Source of the DNA: Symsagittifera roscoffensis | Taxonomy: Eukaryota; Xenacoelomorpha; Acoela; Convolutidae | DNA: 64,000 nucleotides | Direction of reading: 5' to 3' | Assembly: GCF_963678635.1 (NCBI RefSeq) | Contig: NC_087070.1 | Location: 53,420,750-53,484,749, forward strand | Part shown: positions 47,701-57,938 of the stretch, in pieces | How the letters are laid out: each line of letters opens with the position of its first letter | Numbering within the stretch: the stretch's first letter is position 1 | The notes under the pieces: model-generated | Seen by the model: the letters and a program-made list of their open reading frames with translations, nothing else | What the model was told of the DNA's origin: nothing | Databases searched by the model: none | Position numbers and translations under genes: made by a program

Positions 47701-48795
47701 AGTGGAAACTGTTATCGATCTGAATCGAGACGTGTTGAAATCGGAAACATGTTCATTGTGCATTCCTGAATTGGATGTTGAATTGGAACACGGATCACTG
47801 GGTGGACGTTTCACCACAATTGAAGGTGATTAATTGTTAATGAGCGAAATAATTTTTTAGTGATATACTATAATAGGTGGCAGATTCAAACTAAATGGCT
47901 GGATCGCTCTTTGTTATACTTCGAACACTATAATTCATTTCAAAGGCCTCATTTTTTGGCAAAAGAAAAATTTGAATTGTTGAAGAGCATTTCATCTGGC
48001 AAAGTACTGTATTTACAAAAAACTATCTTAGTAGCATATACAATTGATTGAAAGTGAAATGACTGTATTATGCATAATAAATAGTTCTCAAATTCAATGC
48101 ATGCACAAAGTTATCACCTATTGTAACATATCACAGAATTTTCTCTTATTAAGGTCGTATGGTTTTGTCGCTTTTTTCAGAAAGTTGTCTGAAAAATTAT
48201 TTACTCTCAGTTTCATGTTCGACTCTGAGTTGTTTTTTCGAATAAGTGTATAGTTTAATTTGATACATTTTTCCTTGTGATCGAAAAAGTGGTAATGGAA
48301 TGAACTGAAATTGTGCGTTTTTGGCCTTACCAATTTAAGTATCTATTTTATGTTGGATCTTACAAAACCTCTCAGTTTACTGAATGGTAAATACAAAATT
48401 AATTGCAATTTCAAAAAGTCTCGTCTTGTTTTGAATATTTTCAAATCGAGGATTGTATTTAAGGACTTGTGAACTCTTTCCTGGAGGGCGTTGATAAGTT
48501 GGCGCCGTTTGGCAGTGGGGACAGCACACAATCTTCAACTGCGTACAAGTTTGAACAATTCAAACAAAAGGCCAAGGACTTGCTTGACCTGAAAGAGCCG
48601 TTCACCATTATTCTGGATGACCCTGCTGGCAACAGTTTCATTTCGAAGATTGACGATGAAAACGATCCAGGGTTGACAGAGGAGAGATACGAAAGGTCAT
48701 ATGACCAGAAAGAGTTTCTAGGATTGAATGACATGGTCACTGAAAACTACGAGGAGACAACTCAAACAAATGTCGAAAATGCGGGCGATACCTGA
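38701..48795 (+). CDS. ZPR1: Zinc-finger protein ZPR1, complete, seven exons
   Basis: Exons are 38701-38977, 41770-41913, 42305-42533, 45215-45323, 45677-45760, 47597-47825 and 48464-48795; together they encode 467 residues, near the about 459 of human ZPR1. ZPR1 is an essential eEF1A-folding chaperone that also binds SMN. The protein has two internal repeats, each a C4 zinc finger followed by a beta-rich domain: finger 1 CMSCHEQ with CDLC (exon 1), then IPKLELEIP (exon 2), DDPSGNSFVENPFAP (exon 3); finger 2 CPSCGRQC (exon 5) with CDDCGHKSDEVKSGGG (exon 6), then IPELDVELE, and DDPAGNSF and GLNDM (exon 7). All introns are GT-AG except intron 2, which begins GCATGC. Phases are 1,1,2,0,0,1. Exon 4 is short, acidic and poorly conserved. 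The introns carry SINE-like repeats and a decayed exon 5 copy. Confidence 0.95.
38978..41769 (+). other. ZPR1 intron 1
   Basis: 2.8-kb GT-AG intron, AT-rich. It contains a diverged shared repeat tail near 41629-41655 (GCGAAGCTCGGTTTCGCATC) and otherwise only unclassified sequence. Confidence 0.8.
41914..42304 (+). other. ZPR1 intron 2, GC-AG, with G16 run
   Basis: Starts GCATGC after GAA G and ends GTTTGCAG; no GT donor lies near the exon end that keeps the frame. A run of 16 G occurs at 42142-42157. Confidence 0.75.
43216..43266 (+). pseudogene. Decayed copy of part of ZPR1 exon 5
   Basis: 51 bp matching 45701-45751 with two differences. It lacks the exon start, its acceptor, and the last three codons with the 5' splice site, so it cannot be spliced as an exon. 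A family B SINE follows directly, as it does 16 bp after the real exon. Confidence 0.9.
43267..43948 (+). repeat. Family B SINE-like repeat, long copy
   Basis: Starts TTGTTTTATTACGCTAGC, has a tRNA-like region near 43757-43840 (A box GTGGCTGAGGGGGTAGTG, B box CAGATTCGAATCTTA), then GCTAATTCGAGGCTTATTTC, and ends in the stem-loop tail GCAAAGCGCAGCTTCGCCTG with TG. Confidence 0.8.
45761..47596 (+). other. ZPR1 intron 5 with family B SINE
   Basis: 1.8-kb GT-AG intron. A family B copy lies at its start. A second dispersed repeat (GACTGTCGAATATGCCTAAG and GTCGGAACCTTCTGTGC, about 46605-46790) resembles sequences at 43040-43160 and 63740-63900. A family A-like head (CCTTGCGCTTAGCAAG) is at about 46850. 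Confidence 0.75.
45768..46345 (+). repeat. Family B SINE-like repeat, copy next to exon 5
   Basis: Begins 7 bp after the exon 5 donor. The tRNA-like part at about 46158-46232 has A box GTGGCCGAGAGGTTAGGGC and B box GCAAGTTCGAAGCCC. It ends in ACGAAGCCCAGCTTCCTTTC plus TGTG. It shares its 5' end with the copy at 43267. Confidence 0.8.
47826..48463 (+). other. ZPR1 intron 6
   Basis: 638-bp GT-AG intron in phase 1 directly after TTIEG. No repeat recognised. Confidence 0.8.
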
Positions 48796-49097
48796 CACCG
48801 ATTGAATTTAACCCTCAGAATATTTTTTGAGTCACATTGAGTGTTCGCTGAAGCGATGCAAATGGTTCTATGATGATGCTGATTTTGTTGTAATTAGAAT
48901 ATATTTTGAAAATTTCTTGGTTTTCGCAAGCTTCGAAAAAGATTATTGGGAAGTTTTTGGCCAAATAATTGTTGCGAAGTGGTTCGATTATGAAATAGTT
49001 AAGAAGGGCAATTTTCTATGCAACGATTTTTAAATGGTTATGCTATTTGTAAATTTGGTTGAAGTAAGGGAAAGGAAGAAACTTGTCAATTTTCTCG

Positions 49098-49359
49098 ACC
49101 ATTGTCATCCGGCATGGATCGGCTAAACTTAGATATGTATATATATTTATACATATTATTTATGTTGATTTATGTTATAAACATACATATGGCTGGTTGA
49201 CCGACCTTGAGAGACCTTCTCTCAAATGACGAACGGTCAGACCATGAATTAACGTTGGTTAAAATTAGTTGTTTTATCTAGCTTCGCATCAGAATATCTG
49301 TTTATCGATCCATTCGGATTCCAGAATTAGAAGATCATACGTTGAGGTATGACAACCAT
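49098..49359 (-). mobile_element. Solo LTR of a related gypsy element with perfect 5-bp duplication
   Basis: 49103-49354 (252 bp) starts TGTCATCCGGCATGGATCGG and ends GAGGTATGACA, matching the minus-strand LTR of the 11.3-18.5 kb element in its outer regions (also ATCGATCCATTCGGATTC) while the middle is diverged. It is flanked by ACCAT at 49098-49102 and 49355-49359. With no internal sequence, it is a solo LTR left by LTR-LTR recombination. It sits between ZPR1 and MRPS7, 26 bp before the acceptor preceding the MRPS7 ATG. Confidence 0.9.
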
Positions 49360-49379
49360 ATTCTAGTTTGATGTCTCTA

Positions 49380-49385
49380 TTTCAG
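49380..49385 (+). promoter_or_regulatory. 3' splice acceptor (TTTCAG) 10 nt before the MRPS7 start codon
   Basis: CTCTATTTCAG ends at 49385; the ATG is at 49396. The pattern is the same as for NAA40 and ZPR1. Confidence 0.5.
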
Positions 49386-49395
49386 ATTGTGAATT

Positions 49396-52300
49396 ATGCT
49401 GAAGGCGCCTCCTCCTTTTTCAATGCTATGTTTTTTATGCAAACTACCCACACCTTCATTAATTTCTCTTCAACAGTCTAGATCAGTCATTGTTCTGAAC
49501 AGACACCGGAAGCCGAAGGCGTGGCAAGACCCCTGGAACCCCTATCGTGGCAAAGGAGGCAGGTACCCTCCAGAGTACATTATTCCAGTTTTCGACCAAG
49601 AGATCCAACAATCGCTGCCTCCCGAAGTGAGAAGTCGCAAAGTGAAAGCGGCTACCATTAATGACCCGGCTACATTCTACCACAACCCAGTAGTTCAAAA
49701 ATTCATAAACATGGTCTCGCAGGGGAGTAAGTATAACGGAAGAATGATAACAGAAAGGATGTTGTGTGAAATCAAAAGAATTCAGGTGGAAAAGTACTGG
49801 AAATGTGAAGATGAATTGGAAAGAGCGAAAATGGAGACGAACCCAGTCAAGATTTTCATGCAAGCAGTTGAAAATGCAAAACCTTTTGTTGGTTAGTTAG
49901 GTTTTTATTTCTATCTTTATTACCGTGTCATGAAAGTCGACTTAACAACGTTATGATTTAAGCGCGAACTTAAAACCAGAAAATTTTGAGAAAAACGGCC
50001 TTGAAGCGCCAAAAAGAGCTTCGCTCAACAAAATTACTCAGTCTGGAATGTTGGGAAATAAGAGAAACGGACTGCTTAGACAGGCCGGATAGCCGTTTAT
50101 AGATCCTCTGCGAATCGCTGAAACCATAATTATTATTATCTAACAACTGTTTTTTCGCCCTTTTTCCAATCGTTGGTTGGCAAGATATGTTTTCGGCTAA
50201 GGATTGTCTCACTGCATGTATTATTCTTATTTTTACACTGCATTATGTTTATTTTTATTTAATTTGGAACGCTAGCTTAAAATTGTTACGGCTGTGGTCC
50301 GATCTTTTAAAAATTGTTTGAGTGCATGGAAACTTAATTACATTCTCGTCAGCTTAGTGTATTATTACGAACCTTCTTTTTTTCTAACCTAACTCGCAAA
50401 TAAAAGTGTTCATTAAAAGTGTTCTTTTATTTGAAATATTCACTGTAGCATTGGAAATTGCATAGCATCTGTTCTCTGCTTTATTTGTGGCTATTGTTTA
50501 ATCTTCTGTATACTTATAAGCTTCCGTGACTGAGTGGTTAGTGTGTGTGACTCTTAATCTCAAGATCGGGGGTTTCAATCTCAGCCGTAGCTGAATTTTT
50601 GCTAATTCTACGCTCATTTATACTTTTTCTTATTGTACTTTATAAAGCTGCTTTTTGTCGTCTTTTGCTAGTGGTTGCGCAGCGAAGCTTCGCCTGTGTG
50701 CGAAACTTTTTGTTATCTGATTAAAATTACTTCCTTTTTTGTAAAATTACTATTCGATTTAAATTCAGTAAACTGTTCGAAAAAGGACTGGAGCTTTAAA
50801 AACTGACAAATTGATTGGCTACTGATTTGATGTATTTTGGGGTTGTTCGAAAATTTGATTTTGCTTATTGTTTTAGCATTGCTCTAAAATTTTCAGGCAA
50901 TGATTTTTATAGTTTTTTTTGAATAAGAAATTAGTCTAAAGCCTGTGGAATTGTTCAACTTTTGTCACTCTTGCAAAACTCTAGACTAAAACAAAATTCC
51001 AAAAGAAGCTAAACTATAACAAATGTTGCTTCAAATTTGACTCTTAGTTTTTTTAGTTTAATTTAAAAATAAAGGGAGGAAAATTCTGCTCTACAATTAA
51101 CTGAGTGAAAACGGTGCTGAAAAAACAATTGTGAATGACTTTTTGTTGTATTTTTTGAACTTCCTAGCGGAGTAAAAAAAATTATCTTCTGATCTAGTAC
51201 ATTAATTGGCTTTTTTATCTTCTGGTATGCATAATTTGGCTTTATGCTTTCAAATTTAATGCATGCAAAGTTAGCGTGGATGCCTTCAGTTCGATATATT
51301 CCAAATTATAACCAGTCAAATTATGGCTATTTGTATTTGGTGCCTTTTTTGCTGCATAGAATTGGCATTTTATTAGCATATGTAGCTGCTTTATTCGTGA
51401 CTAGTGTTTGTCAGTTGTTTAGCGTTCGTGGCCGAGCGGTCATTTCTTTTTTTCTTATATAACTTAATAGAGCTGCTTTTTTCAAGTTCCCGCGCAGCTT
51501 CGCCTCTGTGTTTACTTTTGATTTCTTCTTGCAATTGTCAAGATCTTTTGCCATTTTTGCTTGTGTTTGCGAAAAGCAGCTTCGCTTCTGTAATTTTGGA
51601 AGCTATTATCTATGTTGAGTTCTTATTTTTCCGATGAACACTTTCTGCGATTAGAATTAGCTGATGCGTTTTATTCAACCAAGTGATCTTTCTTCTCTTT
51701 TTCAGTCTAATATTTATGTTTTTTTTAGATTTTTGCTAAGGTCTATTCACATGTGTGTACCAAATAGAAGATCAGTCACATTTTGATTCAAAATTCAAAG
51801 TGACGCGAAAAAAAGGCATTTTACTTTCAAAAATGGATTTTGTTCTTTTCTCCGAGAGTTAGTTATAAATGTTACTTGTGATCGTTTTCTCAAAATAGGT
51901 TTGTTTTTATCAAAAATGGTCAACTCTATTTTTTGGCTTTCTTGTTCATTACACAAGCCAGCTTTTGCGAGCGTTCGTTTATTAGTACGAACCTTCTTTT
52001 TTGTAACCTAACCCGCAAATAAAAGTGTTCATTTGAAGTGTTCATGTATTTGGAAATTTCACTGAGACATCTGTTCTCTGCTGTTTTTGTGGCTAGTGTT
52101 TGTGATGTATTAAGCGTCCGCGGTTAATTTGTTAGTGTTCGAGACTCTAGGTCTCCGGCTCAAACCCGAGAAAAAGCCGATTTTTCACTAATTCGAGGCT
52201 TTTTCTGTTTTTTCTTATCGCTCTTTGTAGAGCTGCTTTTTTCGTGTTCTCGCTAATGTTAGCGAAGCGCAGTTTTGCCTCTGTTTTAAAACATCTGATG

Positions 52301-54195
52301 ATTTGTTGGCTATTTTTTTTTTCAAATTTAACTTGTTCTATCTTCTTTACTCGCAATTGATACCTAGCTCTGCTTTGCCTCTTAGCTTAGTTATTTTTTG
52401 AAGCTGTGTTTGGTTGTACGAAAATTGATTGTACATCAGAGACGTTTGATAACGGGCCCTATGGTCGACTGACGTTCTCCCAGGCTTAGAAAAAAGTTGA
52501 AAATAGTACATTAATTCCATTTTTTAAAAAGCCTGAAAATATTTTAATGCTCTATTACCCTTCCAATCAGCGCGAGTTTTTAAATTGGGTTCAAGATTGT
52601 TTTCCCATTAAGAATTTTATTAACAGGACTTATCTCCCTGATCCTGGACTTATTCATATTCTGGGCCATTCTTCTGCAACAGCCATATTTTGAGCATGTT
52701 AGCGTTTTAAGTATCCGGCCTATTCGAATTTTGCTTTTTGCGTTGGTTTAAAATTTTACCAACTCAGTTTGTTCCAATTTCCTTTTTTCGGATTAATAGA
52801 TTTTGGCTTATGTTATATCGTCTCAGTGGCCTTTTATTGGGTTATTTGATGAGCAAAAAATGTTTTTGTGCGCTTGTGTGTGTTCTGAGGGGTCTAAACA
52901 TTTTTATTAGCTTTGAATTTTTAAACATTTTTTTTGGGCATGAAGAATTTTGATTTCGTTATTCTCGGCTTTGTTAGCGCTCTATTACGATGCACGTTTT
53001 TCATTCTATTGTGTGGGTATGTTTTTTTAGAGCTATCCCAATTCATTTGATAGATCTTGTTTTATCGCTAGTGATGCTACGCTCTGCTTTGCTTCTAGTT
53101 TTTTTAAGCTAGTGAGCGTATTGTTGTACTACGAAGAAACCAAATTGGAAGCAAATACTCTCATTTGGTGGCATTTTGCTGGTATCATTTTATCTCTGGT
53201 TTCTTTTGCTGCATAGCAAATTAGATATCTTTGTATTTGGTTTATTAGTGGTTAATGTTTGACTATTGTGAAGCGACCGTGGCGCAGATGCTAGAGCGTG
53301 TGATTATTAATCTCGAAGTCGAGGATTCAATTACGGCTCAGCAGAAATTGTTTTTTTTTGTTTTCAAAGCTTATCTTTTCCTTTCCTGTTTTCACTTCTG
53401 GGCTCTTTTAGGGCTACTTTCAATCTAAGTTCAGTTAAATCAAAGTTCAGTTAAATTTTTGAAATTCAGTTTATGATTGCTTGACAACTGATTTTATATC
53501 AGAAACGTTTTATAAACGGGCCTTATGATCAAATCGCGTTCTCTCAGGTTTTGAAATAAGTGTTATATAATACAATAATTCTGTTTTTCTTTAATAAGCT
53601 TGGAGACAATTTATTAATCCTTATTAGTATTAGTACACAAGCAAGCTAGCCTGCGTATTGTTATATTACGAGTCCCTTTTTTCAAGCCAAAAAGTCAACA
53701 AAAACGCTCAAATTTTTGATGGCTTTTTTGCTGGCATAGAACTATATCTGGTTTCTTTTGCTGCATAGCATAATATCTTTGTATCTGTAAAGCGAACATG
53801 GAGCAGAAGCTAGGACGTGTGAGTCTTAATATCGAGGTCGGGGGTTTGATTCCAGAGCATAGCAGAAATTTTTTTTCACGGCTCATTTTTACATCTGTGT
53901 TTCCTGTTTAATTTTGCCGTTTTCTCGCTGGTGTTTGCGAAATTCAGCTTTACCTTGTTGTTTTCTTAACTATTTTTATGATTGTTGTAGGTACGACAAA
54001 AGTGAACAAACTGGGCACTACTCACCACGTGCCCATTGCCTTATTCGACAACACCAAACTTTTCCTCGCTCTGCGCTGGCTCAAACTGCAGGCCAGAGAG
54101 AAGTCAGTTCGCACCAAAATGTACCAGAGTCTCGCAGGTGAGTGTGGATAGTTCTAGCACTCCTCACACTAACAACGCCCGAGTAGTCTCTTACC

Positions 54196-54261
<66 letters not shown>

Positions 54262-57200
54262 TCTCTCTCTCTCTCCATCGCCAATGAATTTTGTGCTTGA
54301 ACAAGATTTTGACCCGCTAAATGAAAACCACTAATCGCTATTACCAAAAAATTGTCAAGTTGCTTTTGCGTGAGTTAGTTTTGGTATAGGAAGAGTATCT
54401 AGATTTTTAAATACTAAGGTTTTAAGTTTATCTAGACATAATATATCACCCGCAGCAAAAAAAGCTACCAGTTAGCTGAAATTGGAGAATTTGTGATCTT
54501 GAGCGGAGTAATCAGGAAAAAATTGTTTTGGCAAGATAAATCAACATTTGGCTATTCCTACCTCAATAATTTATGCGTTTTTGTGGTTAAGCAAACTGTC
54601 CTCAATAGCACGATATTTTTTCTAATGTTTCTATCACAAAATGTCTTCTCCCGGTGTCTCAAATCGCAAATTTGGAGATCCATCTCAAAAGTACATGCTA
54701 TACATGCACTATGCTTGTTGTATTTGAGCAAATCAGTCGGTAAAAATAGTGTCAGAGAATTAAGAGGCTTGGTTTTCCGTATAACTTATATAATGGAAAT
54801 AGTTATTTTTAAGGAAAAAATGGTGGAGACAGTCAATTTTCACATATTAAGCAAGCGAAGCTCGTGTTGATAATACGAGTCCACTTTTTTAAAGGAAATC
54901 GCTCTGTGAAATTCCATTGAACAGACTTGTGCAAATTGCTTTGGCTTCATTCAGCGATAATGACCATAGTGAGGACACTTATATAGATGGTCCAGTGGTT
55001 ATATACAGTGGTATACAAAACTTTTTGATCCAGTTTTCTCTAATTGGGCTAGTTTTTTGAAAAAGGGTTGGTCATTAAAAATTCTTGAAAATAAGAGCTT
55101 AATCTGATTTATTTTTTCTTCGAAATTCATTTTATTTTTTCGAAATTCAAGAATTTCACAATTCAATCATTTTTTGGCCCTACTTGAGTTCATCGACGCT
55201 TTTCCAACTGTTTGTTGGCTATGTTAATATAAGCAGCATAAATTATACCCGCTTAATGAAGAAACATTCATTACTGCCTGATATTTATTATTAAACCATG
55301 CGCGGAAGTGTGAGTTGTTAAGAATTATTGGTCGAGTCTTCGATTTGGTCGAATCGGATTGACGGCTCGATGCCTTGGCTTGGAAATTTTATTGTCCAAA
55401 TCTTTTTGTAGGTTTATTTCCGTTCTTTCATGCATTTGAAATCTCCTTCTTATTGTTTTCTCGCTTGTGTTTGCAAAAGTTAACTTCGCCTCTGCGCTTA
55501 AAATATGTGATTTTATCCTTTTATTTTAACACATCAGGGTAATATTTAACGCTTTAATGAACTTCTGAATAATCATAATAATTTGAATTTACCAGTAGCA
55601 ATGCGATAAATGAAAAAATTGTCTGGAGGGAACAATCGAAAGAGTAATTCTGCTCATTGAATGTGCTGTCCCTGCGAACGCAACACGCACGAATTTTACG
55701 GTAGAGTGAGAGGGCATTGTTTATTCAAGTGTTTTATGGAAAAATGGATGAGTCAACTGCGAATGCGAAGGAGAGGCGACCCGCGATTTTTTCCGGACGT
55801 CAGAAAACTACCAAATTGCTTCGAAAGTCCTTCATTCGATTTATTTTGTATGCTATTGCAGTGTCTGAGTTCTGATAGCAGCAAGATTTTAAAAGCCAAA
55901 GTTTTTTTTTTTTGGAAGTTCACGCTCATTTTTGATTTTTCGCGGTTTGACTTGTGATTTCTTTTTAAGCTCAGTGCATTTTCTTTGTTAAAAGGAAGTC
56001 AAACACCACTATCGAATAGCAAAATTGTAAAGGTCACGAAAAATGTAATCGTTTTCTAATATTGAAAATGGATATTTTTTATCAGATTTCTCAGCAAAAT
56101 AAAAGCTTTACCTATTGATCCAGTTTTCTCGAATTGGGATAGTTTTATCAAAAAAGCACCAATCATAAATTATTTGTTAAATTCAAAGAGTTTCCAGGGC
56201 ATACATTTTTTCTTGCAAATTCGAAGGTTGAAACTTTTTCAAAAAACAAGTCTACTTGGTTAATATATTTTTGTCTTCTCGCTGCCTAGTATGAATACGC
56301 GGTTGTCTACTTACTGCTACGTAACCGAAATTGGCCTACGTCTTTTTTGTACTAAAATTTTGAAAGTTAGACTTAATTTCGAAAGCCTATTTACTATAAA
56401 AATAGAATTCGTTTTTTTGGTATCTGCTGGTATACGTTTGATGATAGTACTCCTCAGAAGTTCGTTACAGTATATGTAATTACGCTTGCGATAAGCAAGC
56501 TTTATCAAACTGGAATATAGACTTTTTTCCGGCTAACAACTAGTTTAACAGAATCACTTGAATCATTTGATGTCTTGGTTTATAATGAATTCAAATTTTT
56601 GAGCGTCTCCGGCACACTAAGTCTGGAGGTAACGAATAAGCCTGGGACGCCAAATGTCCTGGCTTTTAAACTGACTGGACCGGTTTTTTTTCAAAATTGA
56701 AAATAGTCCGTTTCAATAAAAATTGTCGGCTGATGATAGTCTGCTTATGTTTTGTCCGCTTAATTGCCATATTGTAGTGTTTTGTTTTAAGTTTTTTCAC
56801 ATTGCAGTTGCTTTTAGTCTTCTGATTTCACTCTGTTTGTGCTATTTGTATTTTTACTAAACTTGACCTTGTATTAAAAACTTTATTCTGCCGAGTCGCT
56901 TCAACGGAAACACATTTTTAATGCTCATCTCTGGATTGCACAAAATGCTAAAATTCCTATAGATTTATAGTTCAAGTTTTTCATGCTAACAATTTTTTCC
57001 GACTTTTTTTCCTTTGTTCGGCTTGATAGGTTTTGGCCTATATTATATCGGCTTATTGGCCTCATATTGCATCTTTTGACGAGCTAAAAATTTTTTGTGT
57101 GTGCGTGTCTTTGTTTCGAGGTTGAGGGGGACTTTATAAATTTTCATTAGTCTTAAGTTTTCGGCTGTTTTTATCTTCATTTCTTTTGGGCTTAATAGGT

Positions 57201-57938
57201 TTCGGTCTATATTGTATCGGCTAAGTGGGCTCATAATGTTTCATTTGACGAGTAAATAAAGTGTTTTGAGGGCGAGGTGGACTTATTAATTTTTCAGGAG
57301 TTTGAAGTCTTGATTTTTGTTTCGACTTCTGACAAGGTTTCTGACGTGGTGTTTTCCGCTTTGTTACCGCTGGGTACATTATCTTCCGATGCTTATTACG
57401 CATTCTATTGTATTTGGCATGTTTTTGTTTCAAAACTAGCTTTATTCAGTTAATAGATCTAATTTTTTCGATCTTTCGATTTTTTTAAAACTTTTTTCTT
57501 CTGTATGACAAGTGGTGCGAAGCTCAGCTTCGCCTCTGTGTTACATTACAAAACAAAAACCCTAAGTACCTTACCGCAGTTGAAGTCATGCTGGAGGCGG
57601 CAGAGCGTTATTTAGCACAGCGAAGCGAAGTGGAGGAAGCATTCACAACTTGTCAATACCAAGTGCATTTGTTATTTTTTTTGTACTGGTCGCTAGGTTT
57701 TGCCGGTGAGTTTTTTCGCTTTTGGAGCTGTACGCAACTGTAATTTTTTTGGTTTCCTTGAGCACATAAAACTTTTTTGAATATCTGTTGGCCGTGTTTT
57801 CGTCAATGAATAACTTCAGGTCACGTGCTGCAGATGTACGAGGGGGAGGGGCCAGTGGTGGCGAAGAGGGACGACATGCACAAGTTGGCAGAGAACAACA
57901 AGGCATACATCCAGCTGCGCAAAAAACCCATAGTCTAG
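49396..57938 (+). CDS. MRPS7: Mitochondrial ribosomal protein uS7m (MRPS7), complete, three exons
   Basis: Exons 49396-49891, 53991-54137 and 57820-57938 join in phase 1 both times (GT-AG) to give about 253 residues, close to the about 242 of human MRPS7. It binds the head of the mitochondrial small subunit rRNA. The N-terminus (MLKAPPPFSMLCFLCKLPTP) could be a mitochondrial presequence. The uS7 core is visible: FYHNPVVQKFINMVSQGSKY, then GRMITERMLCEIKRIQVEKY, NPVKIFMQAVENAKPFVG, LFLALRWLKLQAR, and the C-terminal EGEGPVVAKRDDMHKLAENN that aligns with the end of the family. The start at 49396 is preferred for the nearby acceptor; a second acceptor (TTCAACAG at 49477) could instead join a first exon upstream, changing only the presequence. 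Confidence 0.93.
50345..50702 (+). repeat. Family B SINE-like repeat
   Basis: 5' part CGTCAGCTTAGTGTATTATT followed by ACGAACC; tRNA-like part CCGTGACTGAGTGGTTAGTG and GACTCTTAATCTC, then GGGGGTTTCAATCTC; tail GCGCAGCGAAGCTTCGCCTG. Confidence 0.75.
51235..51515 (+). repeat. Family B SINE-like repeat, internal deletion
   Basis: Closely matches 43560-43770 (TTGGCTTTATGCTTTC..., ATTAGCATATGTAGCTGCTT). After GTGGCCGAGCGGTCA the tRNA-like B box is missing and sequence jumps to the body and GCGCAGCTTCGCCTCTGTGT. Confidence 0.75.
51950..52290 (+). repeat. Family B SINE-like repeat
   Basis: Head AGCCAGCTTTTGCGAGCGTT, TTAGTACGAACC; a poorly preserved tRNA-like part at about 52112-52175; body CTAATTCGAGGCTTTTTCTG; tail GCGAAGCGCAGTTTTGCCTC. 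Confidence 0.7.
52690..53100 (+). repeat. Family A repeat, 3' part
   Basis: Collinear with about 57000-57540: TTTTGGCTTATGTTATATCG, AGTGGCCTTTTATTGGG, GTGTGTGTTCTGAGGGG, TCTATTACGATGCACG; its stem-loop tail is eroded (GCTACGCTCTGCTTTGCTTC). Confidence 0.65.
53105..53400 (+). repeat. Family B SINE-like repeat, tail missing
   Basis: Head TAGTGAGCGTATTGTTGTAC; tRNA-like part ACCGTGGCGCAGATGCTAGA, GATTATTAATCTCGAAGTCG, GGATTCAATTACGG. Confidence 0.65.
53640..53960 (+). repeat. Family B SINE-like repeat immediately before MRPS7 exon 2
   Basis: Head AGCAAGCTAGCCTGCGTATT, ATTACGAGTCC; tRNA-like part AACATGGAGCAGAAGCTAGG, GAGTCTTAATATCGAGGTCG, GGGTTTGATTCC; a decayed tail GCGAAATTCAGCTTTACCTT about 30 bp from the exon acceptor. 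Confidence 0.7.
54197..54277. repeat. (CT)n microsatellite in MRPS7 intron 2
   Basis: About 80 bp of CT repeats with three CCCT-type interruptions. Confidence 0.9.
55255..55500 (+). repeat. Degenerate family B repeat
   Basis: Body and tail recognisable (GTTTTCTCGCTTGTGTTTGC, then AAAAGTTAACTTCGCCTC); the tRNA-like part is strongly altered. Confidence 0.5.
56483..57542 (+). repeat. Family A repeat, most complete copy (about 1.06 kb)
   Basis: Begins ACGCTTGCGATAAGCAAGCT (a small hairpin), continues with TAACAACTAGTTTAACAGAA (the site occupied by mariner in the 32-kb copy), a tRNA-like stretch near 56620-56690 (AGTCTGGAGGTAACGAATAA), several GGCTTATTGGCCTCATATTG-like internal repeats (57040 and 57210), and ends with the hairpin GCGAAGCTCAGCTTCGC plus CTCTGTGTTA. 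Confidence 0.75.

Larger units (their letters stand above)
49892..53990 (+). other. MRPS7 intron 1, cluster of family B and A repeats
   Basis: 4.1-kb GT-AG intron. Family B copies lie at about 50345-50700, 51235-51515, 51950-52290, 53105-53400 and 53640-53960, all in the same orientation as the gene. A family A 3' part lies at 52690-53100. Isolated stem-loop tails occur at 51493-51515 and 51568-51592. Confidence 0.8.
54138..57819 (+). other. MRPS7 intron 2
   Basis: 3.7-kb GT-AG intron with a (CT)n tract at about 54197-54277, a degenerate family B copy at about 55255-55500, a dispersed repeat at about 55965-56230 (also at 44140-44380), and the best-preserved family A copy at 56483-57542. Confidence 0.8.

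Noticed and set aside
54036-54347. Leu/Ser-rich and Glu/Arg-rich open frames over the CT repeat
   Set aside because: These are translation artefacts of a dinucleotide microsatellite.
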